A stretch of DNA of 64,000 nt from Nonomuraea cypriaca (GTDB lineage: Bacteria > Actinomycetota > Actinomycetes > Streptosporangiales > Streptosporangiaceae), in contig NZ_JADOGI010000025.1 in assembly GCF_015645445.1 (NCBI RefSeq), positions 1 through 64,000 on the forward strand, read 5' to 3'. The translations under genes were made by a program, and so were the position numbers. Below the pieces are notes generated by a model. That model made no database searches. It saw nothing but the letters and a program-made list of their open reading frames with translations, and was not told the origin of the DNA. Shown here one piece after another: positions 49,908-59,981 of the stretch. Each line of letters opens with the position of its first letter. Positions within the stretch are counted from its first letter, which is position 1.

Positions 49908-51542
49908 TTACTTGCTGATCCAGGCCTTGTCGAAGTGCAGGATCAGCTGAGATGAGGGCTTGATGCCGTGCACGGTCTCCTGCCAAGCGACCATCGAGGG
50001 CGTCTGGGCGAGGGGAACGCTGGGCACCTGCTGGTTCCAGGTCTCCTGGAGCTTGCCCATGATGGTCTTCTTCTCGGTCTCGTCACTGGTGGCGGCGAAG
50101 TCGAGCAGCAGCTGGCCCAGGTCGGTTGCCTTGTAGCCGATCGGGTTGCCCGCCCGGCCGATTCGGTCGTAGTACCGGGCGAAGACCTCACCGGGCTCGT
50201 CCGGCACGGACCAGCCGTACACCGAGATGTCGAAGTCGCCTTCGACGAGGACACGCCGGATCAGGTCCTGGACGGTCTGCGCCGGGGCGGTCTCGATCTG
50301 GAAGCCCACCGCGTTGAGCATCGCCTGCACAGTCAGGCTCGCCTCCGGCTGGGTCGGCGGGATGACCATGACGAGCTTGCCGTCGAAGCCGTCCGCCTTC
50401 GCCTGGGCGAGGAGTTCCTTGGCCTTGTTCGTGTCGGGCTTGATCCCGCCCACGCCGTTGGCCCAGCGCGAACCGGCCTGGAACACATCGTTGCCGGGCA
50501 GTCCCGTCCCGCCGGTGGCGCGCTGGTCGATGACCTTGGTGTCGATGGCGTACGCGATGGCCTGCCGGACCCGGACGTCCTCACCAGGGCGCGGCTTGCC
50601 GCCGATGCCATTGTTGATGAGCAGGATGGACCCGGTGTTCATCGGCTCGTTGTAGCCGCCGAAGTTCCCCTCCAGGATCGGGCGCATCACCTGAGGAGCC
50701 GACAGGAAGGCCGCGTCGACCCCCTTGGTGGTCATCAGGTCGCCCAGCGCCTGCGGAGTGGTCACCGGTACGAACCGGAGCTTGTCCAGGTACGGCTTGC
50801 CGTTCACGTAGTCCGGGTTGGCGGCCAGCACGAGTTCCTCACCTGGTGCCCACTTCTCCAGCTTGAACGGGCCGGCGCCGACCGGGTTGCGGACGAACTC
50901 CTTGCCGTACTGGTCGACCCCGGTCTTGGAAACGATGTTCCCCGGCGCCTGGGCCAGCATGAACGGGAAGTCCGCCCACGGCCGGCTGAGCTTGAAGACG
51001 GCCTTCATGCCATCGGCGGTGACCGTGTCGAGCGCGTCGTCGAGGAAGCCCGACCAGCCGCCGCCGGCGGCGATGTAGCGTTCGACGCTGTACTTGACCG
51101 CTTCGCCGTCCATGGGCGTGCCGTCGGTGAACTTGGTGCCTTCGCGCAGCGTCACCGTCCACTCGGTGTTGGCCTTGTTCGCCTCCATCTTCTCGGCGAG
51201 CTGAGGCTCGTACTTCTTGGTCGCCGGGTCATAGCGGACCAGCGAATCGTAGATCGCGGCGAGCTCCGACCCTCCGGTGCTGCCCGCGCCGAACTCGGTG
51301 GCCGGGTCGAGGCTATCGGCCTCCGTGCCTAACGCGTAGGTGAGCGTGCCGCCCTGAACGGGGTCACCGGCGGGGGCGTCGTTCTCGACAAAGCCCCGGG
51401 GGATCGGCGCCACGTTCGTGGCCTGGCTCGGCGTGGACGCGGCGCCGCCGCTGTCGCCGCTCTTGCCACCGCCGGAGCAGCCGGCCAGCAGGAGGGAGGT
51501 GGCGGCGAGGGCGAGTACGGCATGGCGAGCGGTGGTTATCAT
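49908..51542 (-). CDS. Peptide/opine-type ABC transporter substrate-binding lipoprotein (SBP_bac_5)
   Basis: The protein has 544 residues from ATG 51,542. It has a signal peptide ARHAVLALAATSLLLAGC with lipobox LAGC and a Gly/Ser linker. The family-5 solute-binding domain is GGTLTYALGTEADSLDPATEFG, then EPQLAEKMEANKANTEWTVTLREGTKFTDGTPMDGEAVKYS. It delivers a bulky solute to the DppB/DppC permeases encoded at 56.2-58.4 kb, which are in a separate operon. Such proteins also carry non-peptides in catabolic clusters. Confidence 0.9.
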   Translation of the reverse strand: MITTARHAVLALAATSLLLAGCSGGGKSGDSGGAASTPSQATNVAPIPRGFVENDAPAGDPVQGGTLTYALGTEADSLDPATEFGAGSTGGSELAAIYDSLVRYDPATKKYEPQLAEKMEANKANTEWTVTLREGTKFTDGTPMDGEAVKYSVERYIAAGGGWSGFLDDALDTVTADGMKAVFKLSRPWADFPFMLAQAPGNIVSKTGVDQYGKEFVRNPVGAGPFKLEKWAPGEELVLAANPDYVNGKPYLDKLRFVPVTTPQALGDLMTTKGVDAAFLSAPQVMRPILEGNFGGYNEPMNTGSILLINNGIGGKPRPGEDVRVRQAIAYAIDTKVIDQRATGGTGLPGNDVFQAGSRWANGVGGIKPDTNKAKELLAQAKADGFDGKLVMVIPPTQPEASLTVQAMLNAVGFQIETAPAQTVQDLIRRVLVEGDFDISVYGWSVPDEPGEVFARYYDRIGRAGNPIGYKATDLGQLLLDFAATSDETEKKTIMGKLQETWNQQVPSVPLAQTPSMVAWQETVHGIKPSSQLILHFDKAWISK

Positions 51543-51589
51543 CTGGGTCCCTTCATGGGAGTCCCTGAGCAGCGCTGAACAGTCACTGA

Positions 51590-52834
51590 TCAGTCTTCAA
51601 ACGTGATGATCGGGAGCAGCTTGTCCCGGTTGAGGGAGGACCAGATCGCCTCGTCGCCCTTCTCGAACGGCAGCACCGGGTCGACCAGCGACATGGCGTC
51701 GAGGTATCCCATTTCGATGAGCTTGGCGAGGCGGGGGATGTCGCGGAGCACGTTGCCGCCACCGTAGGCGGCGGACAGGTACCGCTTGCCGTTGTAGTCG
51801 AACGGCCCGGGGGCCGGCGTCCACACCGAGGAGTCGTTGGTCTTGAGAGTGACGCCGGTGTGCACGAAGAACCCGCCGCGGCGGGTGGCCTGCACACCCT
51901 GGCTGATCAGGGCGGCCCCGGTGAGGTCGGCGGGCTTGCCGGTGGTGGGGTCGCCGAGGGTGGCGCCCGCCGCCTCGAAGACGTGGTCCGCGCCGGTGCC
52001 GCTGTAGAAGCCGATGGTGGGCTTGCCACCAGCCGCCATGTTCTCCGTCTCCGGACGGCAGAGCTCGTGGATGCGCTGGACCAGCGTGTCCCCGATCTCG
52101 TCGGTGTTCAGCACGACGTGTGCGCCGGCCTTCTTGGCGGCCTCGAGGCGGTGCGGGATGCGCTCGGCCGCGATGATCAGTCGCGCGCCGGACATCTTCG
52201 CGGCCTGGATGATGGACAGGCCCAGCGGACCCGCGCCTAGCACGACCACCGTGGACGCGATCTCGACCCGGGCGCCGATCAGGCCGAACGTCCAGCCGGG
52301 ACCGGGCACGCAGGCGAGCGTCGCCAGCTCGATGTTGGACAGCGGCGAGTCGTTGACGGGGACCACCCACGGCTCCGGGCAGACGGCCAGCTCGGCGAAG
52401 CCGCCGGTGTGGTCCTGCCAGACCGGGGTGCCGTCCAACATCTCGGCGAACGGGGGGTTGTCCGGAGTGGCGAAGTCGAGGTCGTTCTTGTGCCCGCAGC
52501 AGTGCCATTCGCCGCGGGAGCAGCTGTAACAGGTTCCGCACGCGGGCAGCACCGGAGTGACCACACGGTCGCCGACCTTGACCCGGCGCACCTGCGACCC
52601 GACCTCGACGACGACGCCCATCGCGCCGTGGCCCGGACTGCGGGCGCGTCCGCCGAAGCCCGGGATGTGCTTGTCCGAGTCCAAGACGTTGGACACAAGT
52701 GTGTAACATGCTTGGGCGGCCAGGTTTCGAACCACTACGTCCGTGGGGCGGCGCGGTCGCAATCGCATCGGGAGGATTTCCAGGACGTTGCCGTGTCGCA
52801 CCCAGCCACGGAACTCGGTGGCTTCGTCGGTCAT
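51590..52834 (-). CDS. Zinc-dependent medium-chain alcohol dehydrogenase-like enzyme
   Basis: The protein has 414 residues from ATG 52,834 with AAGGGA upstream. The GroES-like part is GFGGRARSPGHGAMGVVVEVGSQVRRVKVGDRVVTPVLPACGTCYSCSRGEWHCCG. It keeps the structural zinc Cys cluster but with an unusual GHGAMG in place of the canonical GHE catalytic ligand region. The Rossmann motif STVVVLGAGPLGLSIIQAAKMSG and a Tyr-rich C-terminus follow. It is the first gene of the minus-strand operon that runs to 46,350 and is divergent from IclR-2, with two operators between. Confidence 0.83.
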   Translation of the reverse strand: MTDEATEFRGWVRHGNVLEILPMRLRPRRPTDVVVRNLAAQACYTLVSNVLDSDKHIPGFGGRARSPGHGAMGVVVEVGSQVRRVKVGDRVVTPVLPACGTCYSCSRGEWHCCGHKNDLDFATPDNPPFAEMLDGTPVWQDHTGGFAELAVCPEPWVVPVNDSPLSNIELATLACVPGPGWTFGLIGARVEIASTVVVLGAGPLGLSIIQAAKMSGARLIIAAERIPHRLEAAKKAGAHVVLNTDEIGDTLVQRIHELCRPETENMAAGGKPTIGFYSGTGADHVFEAAGATLGDPTTGKPADLTGAALISQGVQATRRGGFFVHTGVTLKTNDSSVWTPAPGPFDYNGKRYLSAAYGGGNVLRDIPRLAKLIEMGYLDAMSLVDPVLPFEKGDEAIWSSLNRDKLLPIITFED

Positions 52835-53026
52835 GTGATTTCCCTTTTCTGTCGGCATCGTCGTGGTCGAACGCGGGACGATCCGGTGATGAGTGTCGCG
52901 GCGCGGGTTCGATGCGGGGGTGGGCCTCGCTGCTGCGATCCCTAGCCGCTGCCTGTCCATTCGCGTCAGCCTTGACTAGTCCCCGAGCATAGACTTCGGC
53001 TCTCAGACGCTCGAAAATGGCCCTTG

Positions 53027-53047
53027 AGATTCTGGCGGACAGAATCT
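53027..53047. promoter_or_regulatory. IclR operator, site 2
   Basis: AGATTCTG and CAGAATCT form 8-bp arms around GCGGA. The core TTCTG-N5-CAGAA (53,030-53,044) has the same arms and spacing as the site at 45,521. Confidence 0.72.
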
Positions 53048-53158
53048 TCACGCGCTGACCGGGTGCGGACGCTACGTCTCCGACCATGCGGTCTGTGTAA
53101 TCCCCACTGATAACGAGTGGGTTGCGGCGCAGAAACCGTGGCTAGGCAGACCCGATGT

Positions 53159-53173
53159 TTCTACTCCGCAGAA
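53159..53173. promoter_or_regulatory. IclR operator, site 3
   Basis: TTCTACTCCGCAGAA is one base off the TTCTG-N5-CAGAA form, flanked by T and A to extend the arms (TTTCT/AGAAA). It lies 53 bp upstream of the IclR-2 start. Confidence 0.62.
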
Positions 53174-53225
53174 ATCTTGAGATCCGCTCTGTCGCGTCGA
53201 TTAACCCGATTGTCATACTCCCGAC

Positions 53226-54035
53226 ATGGAGCCTGCTGTCGCGTATCCCATCGAGTCTGTCGGGAATGCTCTTCGACTGATCCACCTCCTGCGGGACTCC
53301 GGGGAGCTGCGGGTCACCGATGCGGCTCGCGCTTTAGGCGTGGCGCCTTCCACCGCGCACCGGTTGATGATGATGCTCGTCCATCACGGTTTCGCGGAGC
53401 AGAACGCGCGGCGGATGTACCAGCGGGGCTGGGCCCTGCGCGCCACGGCGGACGCTCCGCCGGGGGCCGAGCTGGCGACCTTCGCCCGTGATCATCTAGT
53501 GGAGCTGAGCCGGCGGCTTGGTGAGACCGTGCACCTGGTCCGGCTGCAAGGCACGGCGGCCATCTTCGTCGATGGCGTGGAGACCGTGCGCCGGCATCAG
53601 GTCCATGTCACCTCACGTGCGGGAATGTCGATGCTGGCACACTGCACGGCGGCCGGTAAGGCCATTTTGGCCCGTCTGACCCCGGCCGAGCTCGCGGCCT
53701 TGTACCCGCGCGGGCTTCCGTTGACGTACGGCCCCGGCCCCTGCGACATGGGCACGCTCAAGCGGCAGCTGGCTACGATCCGCCGGAACGGCTACTCCGT
53801 CAATGACGAGGAGAGCGAGCGCGGCCTGATCGGGATCGGCGTCTGCGTGACGGACGCCTCGGGTCAGCCGCTGGGCTCGGTCGCGACCGGCATCCCACTG
53901 CTGCGGTGCCCGGACGCGCTCATTCCCGATATCGCCAACGAACTCTCCAGAACCGCCCGCGCCATCGAAGCGTCGCTGGCGCAGAGGGCACCGGCGACGC
54001 TGCCGGAGCATCACGGGCACCTGACCGTCGGCTGA
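53226..54035 (+). CDS. IclR-family transcriptional regulator 2
   Basis: The protein has 269 residues from ATG 53,226. The winged helix is YPIESVGNALRLIHLLRDSGELRVTDAARALGVAPSTAHRLMMMLVHHGF, nearly parallel to IclR-1 (DNALRILQILRDQGSVRLTDIA). The effector domain is HVTSRAGMSMLAHCTAAGKAILARL, YSVNDEESERGLIGIGVCVTDASGQPLGSVATGIPL. The shared operator type suggests that either protein may act at all four sites. It controls the divergent dehydrogenase operon. Confidence 0.9.
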   Translation: MEPAVAYPIESVGNALRLIHLLRDSGELRVTDAARALGVAPSTAHRLMMMLVHHGFAEQNARRMYQRGWALRATADAPPGAELATFARDHLVELSRRLGETVHLVRLQGTAAIFVDGVETVRRHQVHVTSRAGMSMLAHCTAAGKAILARLTPAELAALYPRGLPLTYGPGPCDMGTLKRQLATIRRNGYSVNDEESERGLIGIGVCVTDASGQPLGSVATGIPLLRCPDALIPDIANELSRTARAIEASLAQRAPATLPEHHGHLTVG

Positions 54036-54059
54036 GCCTCCGGCGCGTATTCCCTGATC

Positions 54060-54224
54060 ATGCCCAGTTCGTGCCTGGTCGCGGTCGGCACTGGCCTCAC
54101 TTTCACCGCCATGCCGGCGCTCGTGCTGAAGTCCACGCCCTCCTACCAGGCCGCCGCCGCGGCCCTCGGAGCCGCCGTCCTGACGGTACGGCTGATCGCG
54201 ATAACGCGGCGGGGCGAGGACTGA
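54060..54224 (+). pseudogene. Transmembrane fragment, probable MFS transporter remnant
   Basis: A 54-residue frame from ATG 54,060 reads LVAVGTGLTFTAMPALVLKSTPSYQAAAAALGAAVL, which looks like helices from the C-terminal half of a major facilitator. The rest of a transporter is absent on both sides. It lies between IclR-2 and the ABC ATPase end, opposite the latter. Confidence 0.5.
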
Positions 54225-54231
54225 CGCCGGG

Positions 54232-55204
<973 letters not shown>

Positions 55205-55221
<17 letters not shown>

Positions 55222-56233
55222 CGGACTTTCCTCCCTCGGAGACACCGGCCGCGCCGACCGGGTGGAAGCAGGCGAGCGTACGGCCGTCGGCGGCCTGCTC
55301 GACCGGCGGCTGGGTCTGGCGACACTGGTCCTGCACGTTCGGGCAGCGCGGCGAGAAGTGGCAGCCGCCGGGCCAGCGCGCCAGGTCCGGAGGCCGTCCG
55401 GGCACGGTCGTCAGCACCGTCCGCGCGGGGCTTTCCAGCTGGGGGGTCGAGGCGAGCAGGCCCCGCGGATAGGGGTGGCGCTGGTGGCGGAAGAACTCCT
55501 CCGCCTTGGCGCTCTCCACGATCCGGCCGGCGTACATGACGGCCACCCGGTCGCTGCGGCCGGCCACGATCCCCAGGTCGTGGCTGATGAGGATGGTCGC
55601 CATCTGGCGTTCCTCGCACAGCACGGCCAGCAGGTCGAGCACCTGCCGTTGCACGGTCACATCGAGCGCGGTCGTCGGCTCGTCGGCGATAAGCAGCCTC
55701 GGATCGCAGGACAGCGCCATGGCGATCATGACACGCTGCCGCATTCCGCCGGACAGCTCATGCGGGAACTGGTCGAACCGCCGGGCCGCCTCAGGGATGC
55801 GGACCGTGTCGAGCAGTTCGATGGCGCGCCGCCGCGCTTCGCTCCGGCTGAGCTCGTTGTGCTGGCGGAGCGTCTCGGTGAGGTGCACGCCGATCCGCTT
55901 GACCGGGTTGAGCGAGCTGAGCGGATCCTGGAAGACCATGGCGATCTGCGCGCCGAGCAGGGCACGGCGCTCCCTGACCGAGGCGCGCAGCAGGTCCGTG
56001 CCGTCGAATTCGACGGTGCCGTGCACGGCTGTGGTCCGCGACGGGGCGACCAGGCCCATGATGGTCCGGCCGAGCACGGACTTGCCGGAGCCGGACTCGC
56101 CCACGATGCCCAGCGTCTCGCCGGCGTGCAGATCGAAGGAGACGCCGGCCACGGCGGGGACCGTGCCGCGCGCGGTCTGGAACTCCGTGCGCAGGTCGCG
56201 GATGTGCAGGAGGGGCTTGGTAGCAGTGGTCAC
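55205..56233 (-). CDS. Oligopeptide-type ABC transporter ATPase (OppD-like)
   Basis: The protein has 342 residues from GTG 56,233, whose GTGA overlaps the permease stop. Walker A is GESGSGKSVLGRTI, signature HELSGGMRQRVMIAMAL and Walker B LLIADEPTTALDVTVQ. The C-terminal Cys cluster is CHFSPRCPNVQDQCRQTQPP. All catalytic motifs are intact. It is translationally coupled to the upstream permease and the downstream OppF-like gene. Confidence 0.93.
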
Positions 56234-57324
56234 AGTTTCACCTGCCGGGTGTCCCACACCTTGCGCAGCCGTTCACCGATGAGGTTGAACGAGAAGACGG
56301 TGAGGAAGAGGATGAAGGCTGGCACGATCACCAGGAAGGGGTGCTCCTCCATCTTGCCGTCCTGGCCTTCCGCGATCATGTTGCCCCAGGTGGGCTGCGG
56401 TGGCCGGATGCCGATGCCGAGGAAGCTGAGGGATGCCTCCGCCACGATGAGCGCCGAGATGTAGATCATGCCGAGCGGGATGATGGCCAGCGCCACGTTG
56501 GGCAGCAGCTCCCGCACGATGATCCGGCTGCGCTTGGCGCCGAGCGCCCGTGCCACCGTCACGTACTCGCGCTGGGACAGCGCCAGCGTCTGGGCGCGGG
56601 CCACCCGGATCATGCCGGGGATGGCCACCAGGGACAGCGCGATCACCATGTTCTGCGGCGTCGGCCGCAGCACACTGGCGAGGGCGATCAGCATGATCAG
56701 GGTCGGCACCGACAGCAGCGAGTTGGTGAACACGCCGATCACCATGTCGACCTTGCCGCGCAGGTAGCCGGCGGTGATGCCGAGGATGCCGCCGATGGCC
56801 ATGCCGACCAGGACGGCGCTGATGCACACGGTCAGCGAGACCCGCGCCCCGTAGATGACCCGGGCGAGCATGTCCAGGCCGAGCGCGTTGGTGCCCAGCG
56901 GGTGCGTGGAGGACAGGTCCGGCGGCGCGTAGATCGGCTCCAGCAGCGTCAGCGCCGAGTCCTCGTGCTCGCCGAGCGTCAGCAGCGGCGCGATCAGCGC
57001 CAGCACCGCCAGCGCGATCAGCCAGATCGCGCATAGCCAGTTGAGCAGGTCGAAACCGGCGCCCACCAGGCCGCGCCCGAGGCGGGAGCCGCCCCAGAAC
57101 GCGACACCGGCGCCCACCAGCCCGATCAGCACGCGGGCCACCGCGGCCAGGTCCGGGACCAGGAAGGCGGCCACCACGACGATGACGAGACCCGCGATCG
57201 TCGCCACCAGCGGGACGAGCCAGCCAGGGGCGGCCGGGGGCGGCGTGGCGACGCCGCCGGCGGCCGACGCGGGGGTGCTGGGCGAGGAAGTCTCCGCTGG
57301 GGAGATGTGGTCAGCTTTGGGCAC
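56230..57324 (-). CDS. ABC transporter permease (DppC-like)
   Basis: The protein has 364 residues from GTG 57,324, overlapping the end of DppB. A Pro/Ala/Ser N-terminal tail precedes two extra helices and the usual DppC core, with the coupling motif AVSVARALGAKRSRIIVRELLPNVA-like region (YVTVARALGAKRSRIIVRELLPNV) and GIRPPQPTWGNMIAEG. It forms the channel with the DppB-like protein. It is longer than usual by about 70 residues at the N-terminus, where two extra hydrophobic helices are visible (VPLVATIAGLVIVVVAAFLV). Confidence 0.92.
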   Translation of the reverse strand: MPKADHISPAETSSPSTPASAAGGVATPPPAAPGWLVPLVATIAGLVIVVVAAFLVPDLAAVARVLIGLVGAGVAFWGGSRLGRGLVGAGFDLLNWLCAIWLIALAVLALIAPLLTLGEHEDSALTLLEPIYAPPDLSSTHPLGTNALGLDMLARVIYGARVSLTVCISAVLVGMAIGGILGITAGYLRGKVDMVIGVFTNSLLSVPTLIMLIALASVLRPTPQNMVIALSLVAIPGMIRVARAQTLALSQREYVTVARALGAKRSRIIVRELLPNVALAIIPLGMIYISALIVAEASLSFLGIGIRPPQPTWGNMIAEGQDGKMEEHPFLVIVPAFILFLTVFSFNLIGERLRKVWDTRQVKL

Positions 57325-58354
57325 GGCGAATCCTCGGGTCGACGATGCTGTACGCGGCATCGACAAGGGTGTTGATCACGACATAGGTGACCGCGATGAC
57401 GAGCACCGCGCCTTGGACGATCGGCAGGTCGCCTTGACCCGCGGCCTTGACGACCAGGGAGCCCATGCCCGGCAGCGAGAACAGCGTCTCGACGATGACC
57501 GTGCTCCCGATCAGCGAGGCGAGGCTGAGCCCCACCACGGTGATGATGGAGTACGAGGACGGGCGGAAGGCATCGAACAGCATGATCCGCCACGACGGCA
57601 TTCCCTTGGCCCGGGAGGCCAGCACGAAGTCCTCTTGGAGCGTGTTCACCAGGTCGCTGCGGAGCAGCCGGGTGAAGGTGGGGATCTCCAGCAGGGCGAT
57701 CGTGACCATCGGGAGGAACGCGTGATACAGGTTGTCGGGTAGGGATTCGGTGATGCGGACCCAGTGAGCCCGCGGGAACAGCTCGAACTGGTTGACCGCG
57801 ACCGCGATCAGCAGCAGACCGGCCACGAAGCTCGGCACCGACAGGATGCCGAACGTGATCGCGCTGACGATCCGGTCCACCACGCCGCCGGCCCGGTAGG
57901 CCGAGATCATGGCGAGGGGAATGGAGATCAGCAGGGCCAGGATGAGCGCCATCACCGCGAGCTGCAAGCTCACCGGGAAGGCGGCCAGCAGTCGTTCGGT
58001 CACGTTGCTCCGCGGGGGGATCAGCGAGGTGCCGAAGTCCCCCCGCAGCACTGAGCCCAGCCAGTCCACGTATCTGCCGAGCAGGGGATCGTTGAGTCCG
58101 AGTTCCTGGCGTACCTGGGCGTAGGCCTCTGGAGGTTGGCCTTCGCCCAGGATCGCCACCGCGGGATCACCGGGTAGGAGAGCGGACAGCATGAACGTGC
58201 CGAAGCTGACGATCAGCAGCACCGTCACAAGTTGCACAGCCTTGCCGGCCAACCGGCGAGCCCGCACACCACCACCGCGCGTTCGTTTCACAGTGGCTTT
58301 CACACTCGGTGTGCTGGCGGGGCTGCGTGGCACCTCGACGTCGTCGTAGACCAT
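57311..58354 (-). CDS. ABC transporter permease (DppB-like)
   Basis: The protein has 347 residues from ATG 58,354. A basic cytoplasmic N-terminus of about 35 residues leads to the first helix LVTVLLIVSFGTFMLSALLPGDPA. The typical DppB coupling region EDFVLASRAKGMPSWRIMLFDAFRPSS follows, then VETLFSLPGMGSLVVKAAGQGDLPIVQG. Six helices are expected. It follows the aldehyde dehydrogenase by 34 bases in one transcript with DppC, OppD and OppF. Confidence 0.93.
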   Translation of the reverse strand: MVYDDVEVPRSPASTPSVKATVKRTRGGGVRARRLAGKAVQLVTVLLIVSFGTFMLSALLPGDPAVAILGEGQPPEAYAQVRQELGLNDPLLGRYVDWLGSVLRGDFGTSLIPPRSNVTERLLAAFPVSLQLAVMALILALLISIPLAMISAYRAGGVVDRIVSAITFGILSVPSFVAGLLLIAVAVNQFELFPRAHWVRITESLPDNLYHAFLPMVTIALLEIPTFTRLLRSDLVNTLQEDFVLASRAKGMPSWRIMLFDAFRPSSYSIITVVGLSLASLIGSTVIVETLFSLPGMGSLVVKAAGQGDLPIVQGAVLVIAVTYVVINTLVDAAYSIVDPRIRRAQS

Positions 58355-58388
58355 CGCTCTCCTTTACAAACGTGGCGCCCCTATCGCG

Positions 58389-59903
58389 TTAGGGTCGCAA
58401 CGCCCCCATCACGTTCACGGACTTGACTTGGGTGAAGCTGAGAAGTTCGTCGAGGCACTCCTCCCGGCCGATGCCGGAGGACTTGAAGCCGCCGTACGGC
58501 ACGCCGGGGAAGTGCTGGGACGAACCGTTGATCCACACGAAGCCGGCCTCCAGCCGGTGCGCGAGGCGGTGCGCCCGGTTCAGGTCCCGGGTCCACACGC
58601 TCGCCGTCAGGCCGAAGTCGAGGCTGTTGGCCAGCTCGACGGCTTCCTCTTCGGTGTCGAAGGTGAAGATGCTGAGGACCGGGCCGAAGATCTCCTCGGT
58701 GGCCACCCGCATCTCGGTGCTCACCTGGGAGAGCACCGTAGGCGGATAGAAGTAGCCGGTGTCGATTTCGACCGGGCCGCCGCATTCGAGGTGGGCCCCG
58801 TCGACGAGCGCCTCGTCCACGAGTTCGCGGACGCGGTCCCACTGCTGAGCCGACACCAGCGGCCCGACTTCGGTGGTTTCCTGCAGGGCCGGGCCGACCC
58901 GGAGCGCGGCGAAGCCGGCCACCACGTTGGCGCGGACCTTGTCGGCGACGCTGGTGTGCAGCAGCAGCCGGGAGGTGGAGCCGCAGGACTGCCCGGTGCT
59001 GGCGTCCAGGTTCATGCCGCGCACCGCGCTCTCCGCGGCGGCGTCCAGATCCGCGTCCGGGAAGACGATCATCGCGTTCTTCCCGCCCAGCTCCAGGCTG
59101 ACCGTCTTTACCGCCGACGAGGCGGCGGTGGCCTGGATGATCCGTCCGGTCCGCTCGCTGCCGATGAAGGCCAGCCGGCGCACGCGGGGGTGCGCCACCA
59201 GGGCCGCGCCGGTCTCCGGCCCGTGCCCGCTGACCACGTTGAGCAGGCCGGGAGGCAGCACCTCCTGGGCCAGCTCGCCGAAGCGCAGCGCCGACAGCGG
59301 GGTCTGGTGGGCCGGTTTGATGATCAGCGCGTTGCCGGCGAGCAGCGGTGCCGCCGCCTTACCGACCGCGAACATGAGCGGGTGGTTGAAGGGCAGGATG
59401 CGGCCCACCACGCCGTACGGCTCGCGCCGCGTGTAATGCAGGTGGTCGGACGAGGCCGGGATGACCTCGCCGGTGAGCTGGAGCGCCCAGCCGGCGAACA
59501 AGCGCAGCGAATCCGTGGCCCGGTGGACGTCCAGGGTCATCGACCGCAGCGGGCTGCCGAGGTCCACGGCGTCCAGCACGGCCAGCTCCAGCGCGTGCTC
59601 GTCGATCAGCGTGGCCAGCTCCCTGAGCAGTTGGGCCCGCTCCCGCGGCGCGACCTCGGCCCACAGCGCCGCGGCCTCCGTGGCCGCGGCGACCGACAGG
59701 TCGACGTCGGCCTCGTCGCCGTCCGGGACGTGCGCCAGCAGGCTCCGGGTGCTCGGGTCATAGGTCGGGTACGTGCGGCTGGAGACCGCCTCGACGAGCC
59801 GGCCGCCGATCGCGAGTCGCCACGGATGGTCGGCGATCTTGTTGACCAGGCTGTTGATCACGCGCATGTCGGGGTGGTCGACCCCGGTCGCGATACCCGT
59901 CAC
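58389..59903 (-). CDS. Aldehyde dehydrogenase
   Basis: The protein has 504 residues from ATG 59,903. It has the classical NAD(P) ALDH pattern: EPYGVVGRILPFNHPLMF, IIKPAHQTPLSA, catalytic Glu in VKTVSLELGGKNAMIVF and catalytic Cys in STGQSCGSTSRLLL, then TEEIFGPVLSIFTF. It would convert an aldehyde of the pathway to an acid. The length is normal. It is preceded by the FAD dehydrogenase and followed by the transporter genes in the same operon. Confidence 0.93.
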   Translation of the reverse strand: MTGIATGVDHPDMRVINSLVNKIADHPWRLAIGGRLVEAVSSRTYPTYDPSTRSLLAHVPDGDEADVDLSVAAATEAAALWAEVAPRERAQLLRELATLIDEHALELAVLDAVDLGSPLRSMTLDVHRATDSLRLFAGWALQLTGEVIPASSDHLHYTRREPYGVVGRILPFNHPLMFAVGKAAAPLLAGNALIIKPAHQTPLSALRFGELAQEVLPPGLLNVVSGHGPETGAALVAHPRVRRLAFIGSERTGRIIQATAASSAVKTVSLELGGKNAMIVFPDADLDAAAESAVRGMNLDASTGQSCGSTSRLLLHTSVADKVRANVVAGFAALRVGPALQETTEVGPLVSAQQWDRVRELVDEALVDGAHLECGGPVEIDTGYFYPPTVLSQVSTEMRVATEEIFGPVLSIFTFDTEEEAVELANSLDFGLTASVWTRDLNRAHRLAHRLEAGFVWINGSSQHFPGVPYGGFKSSGIGREECLDELLSFTQVKSVNVMGALRP

Positions 59904-59981
59904 GGGTGAACTCCAGGTGATACGTCGAGCCGCCGGCCGTTCCGGCGCGGCTCCGCAGGCGGGTGGGTCAGGCGGTCGTGG

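Larger units (their letters stand above)
52835..53225. promoter_or_regulatory. Divergent regulatory region of dehydrogenase operon and IclR-2
   Basis: This 391-bp gene-free region holds two IclR-type sites (53,030-53,044 and 53,159-53,173). The second lies 53 bp before the IclR-2 start and the first about 200 bp from the dehydrogenase start. No other gene is seen. Confidence 0.7.

Noticed and set aside
49968..51332. Long plus-strand ORF (454 aa) opposite the ABC solute-binding gene
   Set aside because: It is an antisense shadow of a clear lipoprotein gene, with the His/Arg/Val-rich composition typical of high-GC antisense frames. The same applies to frames at 60,243-62,162, 58,428-59,909, 54,244-55,539, 47,926-49,863 and 43,319-44,608.
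51597..53087. Minus-strand 496-aa ORF overlapping the zinc dehydrogenase
   Set aside because: It is Arg/Pro-rich and out of frame with a well-conserved dehydrogenase.
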